The translations under genes were made by a program, and so were the position numbers. A DNA stretch of 31,702 nucleotides. It comes from Chara braunii (lineage: Eukaryota > Streptophyta > Charophyceae > Charales > Characeae). The stretch lies in the NCBI GenBank assembly GCA_003427395.1, contig BFEA01000010.1:2498299-2530000 (forward strand), in the 5' to 3' direction. This document shows, piece by piece, positions 19,880 to 28,771 of the stretch; positions within the stretch are counted from its first letter, which is position 1, and the number at the start of each line of letters is the position of its first letter. The notes under the pieces are model-generated. The model saw nothing but the letters and a program-made list of their open reading frames with translations. It did not search any database and was not told the origin of the DNA.

Positions 19880-20157
19880 CTAGAATGAACGCCTGGTCTT
19901 GCATATTGCGCCGATTCTGTCGATTATGATGATTTGCAGGTCGCTGGCATCGCCTTTGGATTTCTGCGCCGGCTCTTCGTCCTCGAACAGCTTCCAGACG
20001 TTCTCCTCTGACGCCCCCACGTACTTGTTCAGAATCTTTTGACCGTTTACTACCTTCGGCTCCTTGCCATTCAACATCTTATCGATTTGGCGCGCAATCA
20101 GACTCATCCTGTTCCCGGAGGACCGTACATAAGCATTCCTTTGACGTGATGAATGCC
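19880..20157 (-). pseudogene. Fragment of an NSF-type AAA ATPase (vesicle-fusing ATPase), broken
   Basis: NSF disassembles SNARE complexes after membrane fusion. This roughly 92-codon fragment covers the start of its first AAA domain. It shows [17 protein letters not shown], then, after loss of about one base, [39 protein letters not shown] and [19 protein letters not shown]. The sequence is very NSF-like ([13 protein letters not shown] and KYVG motifs). The frameshift at about 20,105-20,108 falls exactly at the Walker A Lys-Thr. The Walker B box reads [12 protein letters not shown] where the family has F-D-E-I-D-A-I-C-K, so the catalytic Glu is Arg. Similarity ends abruptly on both sides, as for a captured exon. 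It lies in the same orientation as the family B transcript. Confidence 0.8.
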
Positions 20158-21561
20158 TCAGTCAAGAGACTCCTGCCCAGTGTGAAGCCCGGATCATACT
20201 TTCACCAGTGCTGACGTGCACGGAGGAGGCTTTGCGAGGAGCAATGCTCTCGACGTTGTGTGCTCCGCGCAACGCTGCTGTCAAGGGGGGGAGTGACTCA
20301 CAGAGACTCACCACTGATGATTCGTGCAGAAACCAAGCACACAATCAAACTCACGGTTGCGTGCGGCTTGCGTCTCCTTCATTCATGATTAGATCGCGTG
20401 TTTATAAGCGGCTGTTGATCTCGTCCATCGCGTGTGATTAGCAGATCGCGTCCATATTGTGTGGTTAGCAGAGGGTGAAACCCTGTCGTCCGCCAAGTTG
20501 TGCCTGCTTGGATGGCTCCTCTTCTCGGTAACGAAGTCTCTCCTTCCCTTCTCTCCCCGCTCGTCAACACTATCAGGCTTCTTGCCCGTTTCGATTGGTG
20601 TGAATGGGTGGGATCTTGATCGACCCCCCTCGTGCATGATCGAAGTTCAGACTCCCGTGCGCTGAACGGATCCCCCCCGACCGTGCACCTGGTTGTGATC
20701 TTTTCCCCGGCACAATGTACCGGTTCGGTAGTACATGCGTGGTTCGTGCCCTTTCGGTGCTCGACATCCCCTCGGCTGCGTGGTTGGGAGAGAGCTAGCG
20801 CGCACCTGTGAGCTCGTTCCTTCGGTATTGCCTCCGGGAATGGCCCTCTTCGTGCGCTGAACGGGCGCAGAAACTCCCCCTTCGTATGCTCCCAAGCCTT
20901 CGTGAGCTAGTCCTCTGCGGGCTAGCCAGTCCGCCAGTTCCCACCCTTGCAGCAGTCACGAGGTCCAAAGGCCCGGTTCCCCAGGTAAGGCCTCAGCAAC
21001 CCCTTTTTCCCTTTTCTCTCCTCCTGCCTCCATTTTTCTCCCTAGGGACTGGTACCACAATTTGGGAGTGGCCCCCTTCCCAAAATGTATCCCCCTTTCT
21101 TTAGCCCCTTTTTCCTTCTCCCCCGGTTCCCGCCGTCGGTCTCGTCTCCTATTCCACCTGCATCGACGGAACGCTTGGTGCGAGCCTGTAAGATGCCGCC
21201 CTTCGATAGCCATATTCCAACGGCAGCGGCGATTTCAGCCACGTGATCGGCACGTGGCTGTCTCGCATTAAAATTCCCTGCTTTCAATTAAATTAATAAT
21301 TCATTCGACAACCGTCGATTCCAGGGAAAACCCACCCGCGTCGGTCCGCATTCCGCCACAGTCTTGTCTGGCCCTGGTTTTCCCATATCATCCAACCACC
21401 ATTCGTCAGTCGTCTCTGTGGGCTCGGGTTGCAAGACAAAAATACGCCGGAAAAGACCGCCGCACGAAATCCGACTTTCGTCGGTAGTCTTTTTGAAGGA
21501 ACCAAAGGGCGGCGTAAGGCTTGGGCCGCCCGACAACAGCGCCCCCCCATTCTCGACGTCC
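20158..21561. other. Mixed-composition region with no recognised gene
   Basis: Short frames on both strands overlap and none shows a domain. Repeated phrases such as CGTGCGCTGAACGG occur at about 20,656 and 20,851, and GATCGCGT-type motifs recur at 20,393-20,450. C-rich stretches lie at 21,000-21,130. I cannot tell whether it is spacer or another decayed insertion. Confidence 0.4.
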
Positions 21562-22845
21562 CTAGCGAGCCACCGAAATTGACATCCTCTGATTATCGAG
21601 GGGGAAGAAATCAGTCGGGCTCCACTTAATCACTACCCGATCAACCCCAAGAAATGCATTCCTCTTATAATTTATTTTTTTCTTTTTGTTGTTCCTACCT
21701 CTCTTCCCACCATCATTTCTCTTTGCCTTCCGCTTTTTGTTTCCCTCTCGCTCCCTCAACCGTGTAAGGCTCCAGTAGACTTCGAATTTGTCTCGCCACT
21801 TGTGGGAGTATAATTTACTTTCGCTCATACGCTTAGTCGGTGGGATCTGTTTGATAAATGTTAGAGTACCTTCTTCTTCGAACATCAGGTTTTTGAACTT
21901 CCGAGTCATACCTCCTCCGTTCACCAGCGTCCTTCCCCTCCTCGCACTCATTCTCCATCCAATCAGTAAGGCTTGAAAGAGTGTAAGGAAATGTCTTGTA
22001 GGAAAGGCATCGCAGGACAGGCTTGTACGGATCCATAAGGAGCATAGTTCACCCCTCGCACCACCATAAAGATCAAACGTAATGAGACAATAAGTTACGC
22101 CAAGTAAGATGCCGAAGTTGCAGCTGCTCCACCGACAGCTGAAACTACGAGCACATGCTGACACAAGGATGATCAGCAAGAGAAAAGGGAAACACAACTC
22201 TACATTCCAGCCTCGCAGCCTTATCCCAAGTTGAAATTCTGCGACCCAATTTCCAGTCTTGACCGAATCATTATCGTCAATAATGGATTCCTTCACTTGA
22301 AATCCTTCCTTGAGTTCTGACAGTTCCTTAAATCCTCCTGATGTGCTTCTAAGATGGTCAACATCCTCAATAAACTTAACTTCCACGATGGTTTTCTCTC
22401 CGCCTTCTTGGTTAGATGGAAGTCGAATCCCATGGTCCTGACCTTCCAAAAGGCCCCCATCTAATTCTCCTTCAACATTCACCGTCGTGTATTGATCCAT
22501 TATGAAATCTTCAATATCTTTCATAGTTACCAGATTGTGGCTCGCAACTGTCTTAAAAGTATTCCCAACATCGTTTCTGGACGTATCGATAGTCTCAAAC
22601 AGTTGTGCAAGTTCATAGTTGTCGTCCGGTTCGACGGTTTCAAACAGTCGAGCAAGTCCATAGTTGTCGCTCAACTCATTCATGACTTCAGATGCTTGTG
22701 AAATTTCGGCACCTACAACTTCGTCGAGGAAATCTTTCTCATCTCGATCCTTTATCAACCCGTCTTGGGTATCCTCATCACTTTTCAAGTCTTCGCGTTC
22801 TTCATTTATCGTTATCATCTTCATTGTCGTAGTTCGATCTACCAA
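21562..22845 (-). CDS. 427-codon open frame downstream of family B gag, with hydrophobic segments
   Basis: I do not recognise this protein. Residues 1-212 are acidic and include two tandem 14-residue units, DNYGLARLFETVEP and DNYELAQLFETIDT. Two hydrophobic segments follow at about 215-231 (LCFPFLLLIILVSAC) and 243-257 (NFGILLGVTYCLITF), which could span a membrane. The last hundred residues are strongly basic, with runs such as KKRKAKRNDGGKRGRNNKKK that could act in RNA, DNA or nuclear targeting. The frame continues upstream without a stop for several codons (EDPRVIEEALVDRTT), so the drawn start is probably internal and the region is the end of a longer gag-like polyprotein. It might also be partly fortuitous open frame. 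Confidence 0.5.
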   Translation of the reverse strand: MVDRTTTMKMITINEEREDLKSDEDTQDGLIKDRDEKDFLDEVVGAEISQASEVMNELSDNYGLARLFETVEPDDNYELAQLFETIDTSRNDVGNTFKTVASHNLVTMKDIEDFIMDQYTTVNVEGELDGGLLEGQDHGIRLPSNQEGGEKTIVEVKFIEDVDHLRSTSGGFKELSELKEGFQVKESIIDDNDSVKTGNWVAEFQLGIRLRGWNVELCFPFLLLIILVSACARSFSCRWSSCNFGILLGVTYCLITFDLYGGARGELCSLWIRTSLSCDAFPTRHFLTLFQALLIGWRMSARRGRTLVNGGGMTRKFKNLMFEEEGTLTFIKQIPPTKRMSESKLYSHKWRDKFEVYWSLTRLREREGNKKRKAKRNDGGKRGRNNKKKKINYKRNAFLGVDRVVIKWSPTDFFPLDNQRMSISVAR

Positions 22846-23019
22846 TGCCTCCTCAATAACCCTCGGATCTTCGCCCTTTGGCTAACACCATCGGTCCTAT
22901 CCTTACTTGATTCTCCATCGACTTTCTGAGCGCACGCTAAAGTCGCATAGGAGTCTTCCTCATTATTCTCGAACCGAATGCTTTAAAACCCAATCGTCAG
23001 ATCATCACTTGTCTCTAGG

Positions 23020-23470
23020 CCTTCCTAAAACCGGACACTCGATACCCAGAATTCTCCCTGTTTTGCCTCTTCCGTTGTCCTCGTTTTATCACCAATATCC
23101 ATTCTTGTAGAAGTTCGGCAGAGTAAATCTTCCTCCTCATTTTTATTCGTATTCAGGTTCTCTTCAAACCTGATACTCAGCACCAAAATTTCTCCCTGTT
23201 TTGCCTCTTGCACTGTTTCCGCTCTAATGTCAATACCCGTCTTCATTGACGGTTGGCAGGGTATATCTTTCTCATCATTCACGCATTCCATCTTTCTCCT
23301 CTCATTTAGCTCGACGGTTTTCTCAGGGTTTTTTTCCCATCTGTCTTCAGAATCTTGTTGCAAAGGAACCCTCAACGATTCCACCTTTCTTCGAGGTGGG
23401 ACATTCTCCGTTTTCTTCATCCTTTCTAGTTCAGCCCTCAGAATCTTAAGCTCCTCAAGCGTTTCTCATT
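23020..23470 (-). pseudogene. Coiled-coil and tandem-repeat part of the family B gag-like polyprotein
   Basis: After a frameshift near 23,465 the gag frame continues as ETLEELKILRAELERMKK, a heptad-like coiled coil, then a charged segment. Two tandem units of about 40 residues follow, each with a Cys-rich start, a central EEAKQGE or QEAKQGE and an end SIRF or SVRF. A third partial copy (RFENNEEDS) begins beyond the stop at 23,025. At the DNA level the repeats are visible between about 22,950 and 23,280. The function of the repeated segment is unknown. Confidence 0.55.
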
Positions 23471-24598
23471 CTTTCCTATTTGATCTCCTTCGTTCTTCTT
23501 GTTCTTCTCTAAATCCTTAACGCCTACCTTGAAATCCCTTACCGTCATCCTTCTTCCAGTCGCTGCGGTTTCCTTTTTTCCATGCTCCACTATCTTTTCT
23601 TGTTTACTTTTCTTAGGCAACCGGAACTCTCTTCCCTCATTACAAAGTTGTTTTTCTAAACGACTTTTAGGTACTCATTTCCCTAGTTTCTCCAATACAC
23701 CTAGTAGATAAGATTTGGCACCCGGTCCCTCAGGCTGCAAAGCCAATGCCTTTATCTTAGCGAACGATTACTTTTTAATGGGCATGTTTCTCACAACAAA
23801 CTCTCTTCTCTCGATAGGCAGAGTCCCTATAAATATAGCGCATCGTTCTAACTCACGGATAAATCCGTTTTCTATGAATGGTTTGGACGCCTTCTTAAAA
23901 CGTCTAGCAAACGTTATCAAAGTCTCTCCTTCCTCTTTCTTCATCTCCTTTAAGTCCTCGACTGAGTACAAGATATTGTCGCAAGCAAAGACTCGAGACA
24001 ATCGTTCTCTAAAAGTTTTCCACCTCCAATCCTCGGGTATAGAAGCACGCACATCTTTGTTTAGTTTGACATCCGTGTGATTAATGAACCCAATTATTGC
24101 TTCCCTCTCAGTCAATTTTGCTCTCAAGACGTAAACTTCCCAGTCATTCAAGAATTCTGTTACCCGATGCATTGTAAAGTATAAGGGTGACCCGAAGAAT
24201 GAAGGAGGATGATAAGGGGGTCTATATGGTTGTGCACACATCATCGGATATGGATGTCCTTCATATGGATTATAAAATATCTCGTTCGAGGATTCTCTTC
24301 CTGGAATCTCGACGTTACGTTTCCATCAGTACCGCATCCAGATCATCGGTCGATCCAACTAATCAACGAAAGAATAGTTTCGACATTCTCTCCGACGCTG
24401 TGCAACCCACTCTCCACTGGTAAGGTCATAAACCCACACGACAGGCCCCCGCCGAACGCTCCTATAACCCCTCACGACGTCAATAGGCCTAGGAAAGAAC
24501 CGCCCTCTAGCGTATCTCTCCCTACCCTCATGTCGAGAAGGAGGATAGTCCAACGTACCATCATCGCTGGCCGGCCATCCCCGCCGTGACCTGGACAC
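23438..24598 (-). pseudogene. gag-like capsid region of family B
   Basis: One frame runs about 387 codons from 24,598 with four internal stops: TAG at about 24,356, TGA near 24,317, TAA at 23,768 and TGA near 23,678. It starts arginine-rich (RSRRGWPASDDG), then PYRPPYHPPSFFGSP, then a capsid-type helical domain: VTEFLNDWEVYVLRAKL, EREAIIGFINH, PEDWRWKTFRERLSRVF, MKKEEGETLITFARRF, IGTLPIERREFVVRNMP. This pattern (LxxWxxYxxxxxLT, DW-x-x-F-x-x-x-L, GE-x-L-x-x-F-x-x-R) is that of LTR-retrotransposon gag proteins. No zinc knuckle was found. It lies about 580 bases inside the primer-binding site, where gag should begin. Confidence 0.65.
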
Positions 24599-25182
24599 GA
24601 GCTGGCCAGCTCATGTGTCTCAGGGTGGACCGAAGTCACACGTGAACGAAGTGGCAGTGTTTTGCTCGTGCATCCTCACTCCTATCCATGTCTCTACTCG
24701 GCCCACCTCATGCATGTTCTCTCACCGACTCGTGCTGTGGTTCAAACCTCGCAGTTATCCATCACCTAGCCTATCTAGTCCCGCCCAACTCCTTACTGAT
24801 CCGGGGCGCTTCTCCCCTTCCCTTCAATCCTTTAAATTCATCCCCTGCTCACAATTCTCTCTCTTGGAATTAGATCAGGGTAGATTGACCAAAGGGTAGG
24901 GAAAGACCAGAACAATCTCTCTCGATCACAACGAGAATGCTTGAAGAAAGTGCATGAAATCACGAAAGTGTAAGAACGGATAAAATTACGGAAATGCAGA
25001 AGACCAAATCTCATCCGGGAACGTCGATCACAGGTCGGCTATCTGTCGTCCGCTCTCTCGCGCTTGCACCACACCTGCACACACCAAGAAATGTATGTCG
25101 TAAGTGTCAAGTAATAACTCCCGCTCCTAAATCCTCCTCGCCTCACCGGTTATAGGCGGACCGAAGTCCCGAGAGGCAGCCT
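24599..25182 (-). other. Leader of family B element
   Basis: This is the non-coding stretch between the primer-binding site and the gag frame. Short open frames on the plus strand (24,615-24,899) look like shadows. Nothing else is recognised. Confidence 0.55.
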
Positions 25183-25200
25183 TCCCCAACAACGGCGCCA
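25183..25200 (-). promoter_or_regulatory. Primer-binding site of family B
   Basis: The minus strand reads TGGCGCCGTTGTTGGGGA, one base after the LTR end CA. This is very close to the TGGCGCCGTTGCCGGGGA-type site known from several plant Ty3/gypsy lineages. It shows that the LTR to its right acts as a 5' LTR for the sequence to its left. Confidence 0.82.
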
Positions 25201-25201
25201 C

Positions 25202-25929
25202 TGTCGACCCGTGGGAGTGATCTGTCGGCCAGCGGATCTAACCCTTTGTCCACCCCACGTCTGTCACCCGCGGGAGGGCTAGTTTCGGGCTTCAGGGACC
25301 TGCAGTGCAACCTAGTCAGTACCAAAGCACAGGCGCCCACATACCGAATGACGTAGTCCACTTTAGATGTCAAATAAAAACCCCAAAACACCTAACCTAT
25401 AACGTTCAGTTTAACGACATAAGAGTATGTCTCTGCACACGCTGAAACAATAGTGTTTGGGCCTTATCTTCTGCTGTGGCAAACCTAACGCAACATCTAC
25501 ATCAGACCGTCGGCTTATTCCAAGTCATATGTAGCTGACGCCTTTGAATCCAAGCCACTCCGCTAGAACTCTCTGAGTCTCGAACTCATTCTGGCTGATG
25601 ATTCGGCAATCCACCTGGCCAAAAGAGCTTAGACCAAATTAACCTTCTCCGTTGAAATAGAATCAGAAAGTTACAGTCGGTCGAGATGTGCTCGACTTTG
25701 TTTCACCGTTGCTGCAGTCTTCTGTATCCGAGGCCCCCTGCTGCAGCAGTCCTTGAGATGTGTCACTGCTGCAGCTTTCTATATCCGGGATCCGCTGCTC
25801 AACGGTATTCAATCTCTGGGGTATTTGCTTGGCGGGCTGTCCGAACGTGTCTTGCTGCCATCGTTGCTTCATGACTTTCCTGGATAGCCCAAACATAGAG
25901 GATTACAACCCATCTTCAACAATTGTCCA
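25202..25929 (-). repeat. Family B LTR (right copy, about 0.73 kb)
   Basis: The left end TGTCGACC is shared with the copy at 16,636. Shared sequence runs to GGGGTATTT near 25,831. The rest, up to a CA at 25,929 (or 25,921), is unlike the other copy. An imperfect internal duplication built on GCTGCAG and TATCCG occupies about 25,709-25,749 and 25,764-25,804. On the left it is followed by a primer-binding site and on the right by a purine-rich tract, so it has the flanks of both a 5' and a 3' LTR. Confidence 0.72.
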
Positions 25930-25960
25930 TCTACCGCCCCCTTTTCCCTTCATTCTTCTT
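25930..25960 (-). promoter_or_regulatory. Candidate polypurine tract right of the family B LTR
   Basis: The minus strand reads GAAGGGAAAAGGGGGCGG, then TAGA, just before the LTR terminus TGGACAATTG. A polypurine tract here implies that the coding region to the right (26.0-28.8 kb) is the 3' interior of an element that shares this LTR. Confidence 0.55.
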
Positions 25961-25999
25961 TTATGGCCCCTACTACTCTTTCCTTTCTTAGTTCATCTT

Positions 26000-26869
26000 T
26001 TAGGTGACAGCATCTTCCTCTGGCAGCTCGTACAATCGGTACGAAACGATTAGGTAAGTCTGGCCTCGGCCTACTTCCCGTAGGATGACGCCCCACAAGA
26101 CGTGGTCGTTAATTAATGGGATCCTTGACCTTCTCGTCAAAACTGCGTGTAGTATGCGTAGTACTTCATACTTCTCCTCTTTGTCAAACGGCCCCTTCTC
26201 TAAAAATATTCGGTAGTATTCCTTGTAAGTCATTGCCTCTTCGAAGGTAAGGTCGACAAGGGCCGCTGCTGCCTGCCCGACGCGCACCTCGCCACCCATC
26301 CTTTGCACTAAAAAGTGCGACAACCTCATTTGTACGTTTGCACTAGGTAGAGTAAAGGTCTCCGTCATGGCCACCCTTAGGTCTGTCGTTACTTGATCAT
26401 GCTCAGGGTCGGCGAACTTCAACCCTGTCCGCCATACCAGCTGCCATACGTCCCCGAAAATGCTCAGCAAGTCTTCCCTTGATGCTAACCTGACCCCGTA
26501 GGGGCGCCACCCATCCTTCGATAGGTACAGCCGCCCCTTCGCGAGTACGTGCCCTCGAGGATCCGGATTCCAACTGCCCAACACCCCTTCCGCATGCCAT
26601 TCTACTTTGGTTACCGGGCACACCATATTTTTCGAAAGTTTGATTCCGACCCAGTCCACTATAGGATCCCGGACTTCGTTCTGGGTGGGCATGCCGGTTT
26701 CTATGCCGTCATCCCATTCTCTCGGCAGCCCGACCCCTAGTGGCCGGTCTTCAAGGAACGTCCTTCTTCGGCCACTTCGTACTGCCCTTCTTGTTTTGCT
26801 TCCTTTCCTGCGATCAGGAACTGCACCCTCAGTAGCCGGATGCCTTTCCCCATTTTGATCTCCCTGCAC
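26000..26869 (-). CDS. Unknown repeated-domain protein, third copy (289 codons open)
   Basis: I do not recognise this family. The first 55 residues are basic and probably linker or upstream frame. The domain starts about VDWVGIKLSKNMVCPV and continues GRLYLSKDGW (113-121), LASREDLLSIFGDVWQLVW, GLKFADPEHDQVTTDL, MRLSHFLVQRMGG, then a GPF motif and VLWGVILREV, ending LYELPEEDAVT. The same landmarks recur in order in the two decayed copies to the right. This copy has no internal stop. It lies directly upstream of a polypurine tract and LTR, the position of a post-pol open frame in some plant LTR elements. No catalytic motif, signal peptide or membrane segment is obvious. Confidence 0.6.
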   Translation of the reverse strand: MQGDQNGERHPATEGAVPDRRKGSKTRRAVRSGRRRTFLEDRPLGVGLPREWDDGIETGMPTQNEVRDPIVDWVGIKLSKNMVCPVTKVEWHAEGVLGSWNPDPRGHVLAKGRLYLSKDGWRPYGVRLASREDLLSIFGDVWQLVWRTGLKFADPEHDQVTTDLRVAMTETFTLPSANVQMRLSHFLVQRMGGEVRVGQAAAALVDLTFEEAMTYKEYYRIFLEKGPFDKEEKYEVLRILHAVLTRRSRIPLINDHVLWGVILREVGRGQTYLIVSYRLYELPEEDAVT

Positions 26870-26972
26870 GTCCTGCTAAACTAATGTGCACGTTCCATAC
26901 GCTACGTTACCTCCTAGTTTACATGTATCCCTTACCCTTTGGCTTCCCCATGGCTTCCGTCCTTCCTGTCTT

Positions 26973-27715
26973 TTAGTCGAACCACATTACATCATCCACG
27001 TAGGACGGAGTGGCCGTCGCCTCCCGGCTAACTATGGCGTCCCAGGCCTCCGCGTCTATCTCTAGGCGATCATACTTACCTATTCTCAAAACGACGGGAA
27101 CCTCCGAGGCTCTATCACAGTAGAAGGGTCCGTATTTCAACGAGGTCTCATAAAATTCTTCAGTCAACCAGGCACACTCTATATGTGTCCCTTCCATGGA
27201 ACAGGCCACGTTTAAGATGTGGTCAAAACCCCCAAACCAATCGGCCACGAATTCGGGCACCCAGACCGTTGTTCGCAGGCCGAGGGGGCTCGAGTTCCTT
27301 CCATCTTCCCATCACGACCCTACTACTGACTTCATCCTACCCTTCATTTGCGAACCTCTCTCCTTCCTTTCGGGTTTGTGCCTCTGCATTCCCCGAAAGC
27401 CACATCGGATCTTGTCCTGCCGCTAACGTAGTGCAAAACAAGTGTCACCCCTTCTCGGAAAGAACGACCGTTCCGATTGATTCCACTTTGCCTTCTGCTA
27501 TCTCGTCTCATCCTTCCTCTTCCCTTATTGGGTTCGAGATCGTTCTATCCAGACATACGACAGTTCCGGGGCAACCTCAAATCCAACCTAGTCGTACGTG
27601 GTTCCTCTCCATTCGTTTCCCACTGGTATAGGCATTTCTACCCCCCCTCTGAGTCGCGTCGGCTTCCATCCTTTGAAAGTGCATTCTATCAGCAACAACT
27701 TCCTAGTCATCATTT
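26973..27715 (-). pseudogene. Unknown repeated-domain protein, second copy (decayed)
   Basis: The segments lie in three frames. The start reads GWKPTRLRGGVEMPIPV followed by NEW (27,676-27,600), like WVGIKLSKNMVCPVTKVEW in the third copy. The middle reads TVVLSEKG, a TGA where the other copies have Trp or Glu, then HLFCTTLAAGQDPMWLSG and ERFANEG, a stop, DEVSSRVVMGR. This closely tracks YLSKDGW, LASREDLLSIFG and KFADPEHDQVTTDL. The end is open from 27,260: MEGTHIECAWL, LKYGPFYCDR, VPVVLRIG, EAWDAIVSRE, matching the GPF and WG landmarks. At least three disabling changes are present. Confidence 0.55.
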
Positions 27716-27764
27716 ATTTCCGACACAACGCCGGCCACTCATCTCCCCTAAATAAGTCCCCGCC

Positions 27765-28771
27765 TCAGAAATCCCAGTCTTTTATTTCATCCCCCTCACC
27801 ATCGTCACTAAGGTCCTCCTCTTCGTCGTAGAACAATTCTCTCACCCCTTCCAAGAAGGTCTCCCCTATTGCCACACTTCCGTAGACTATCCCCCAGTAT
27901 ACTGGGCTAGGTACATAGACGTTGTCTATACTGAGGCAATTTAACACTTTGGCTAGCTCTCTCGCCCAATTTCCTTCAAAGGGCCCCATTTATACCGACG
28001 GCCGGAAAAAGTCTTGCCTGGCGCATTGGTACAGCCCAAGGTTCGTTATGGACTTGCATATCTGCACCAACCTACTCCGGGTTCCGAAGACCGCGTCTAC
28101 CAGAAAATGAGGTAGCACACATCTAATTGTTCTCATAGGTCGTCTCACATTCCCCCGAGTTCCACTCGCACATCTACCCTTTCCATTTCCATCTCTGCCC
28201 AATGACAGGCGACCCATACAACCTCTCTTTCTACCTTCCTAAACAATTTGTCCGGCGCGGTCCCTAGTACCAAGTCCACAACCATAGCATTTTCCCCATC
28301 CTGCGACAAGTAGACCCACCCTCGGGCTTCCACCGTCCCTCAGAATTCCAAATCCATCAAGCTCGCAAACAACCTCGGCGGATTGACCTTAGTCCATATC
28401 GTCTCTATCCAGAGGAACGCATCCTCCTCGTCCAACATTACAGTTTGGTAGGCAAGCTCTAGGTCCGTCCACATTCCTTACTCCGGGAAGACGACCGATA
28501 CCCCATCCTTTACCTCTACCGGCAGTTCCGGACCGCTGGAATAGATTGGAGACGACAACCATCGCACCATCCTGTTTCCAGCACCCGATTCCTGCTTCCA
28601 TAAAAGAGCACCAAACGACCCCCTTTGGTCAGGTCAGTCTACGTCCTGGATGAGAATTATTTCAGACCTCTCATTACGGTCTCCCTAACCTACCCCCCTA
28701 TTTTTAAGTACCATCCTTCCATCGCACCCCCAGTCGGCCATCATCTCCATCATTCCTTTTCTTGGTTCCAT
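27765..28771 (-). pseudogene. Unknown repeated-domain protein, first copy (decayed)
   Basis: A frame of 209 codons from ATG 28,771 carries internal stops (TAG, TGA, TAA and TGA), then shifts at a run of five Gs near 28,155. The second part runs to 27,765 with a TAA at 27,990. Landmarks: TDLELAYQTVMLDEEDAFLW, GWVYLSQDG (28,318), LVLGTAPDKLFRKVEREVVW, VLPHFLVDAVFG, MGPFEGNWARELAKVL, VYWGIVYGS and a very acidic tail DEEEDLSDDGEGDE. They line up with GRLYLSKDG, LSHFLVQRMGG, KGPF and VLWGVI of the third copy. The TGA between EF and GT stands at the place of the Trp in GSW. Confidence 0.58.

Noticed and set aside
20808-21287. Overlapping frames of 80-98 codons on both strands as small genes
   Set aside because: Open on both strands at once because of composition. 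No recognisable motif or repeat support.
16636-25929. A simple complete element with the two family B LTRs as a matched pair
   Set aside because: The LTRs differ in U3 and length, the left flank (CCCGT) is not repeated at 25,930, and the right LTR is flanked by a purine tract. A tandem or recombinant structure fits better.
27185-27631. A 148-codon plus-strand frame
   Set aside because: It lies opposite the second copy of the repeated domain, which has coherent similarity to its neighbours. The plus frame is Ser/Pro-rich without a motif.
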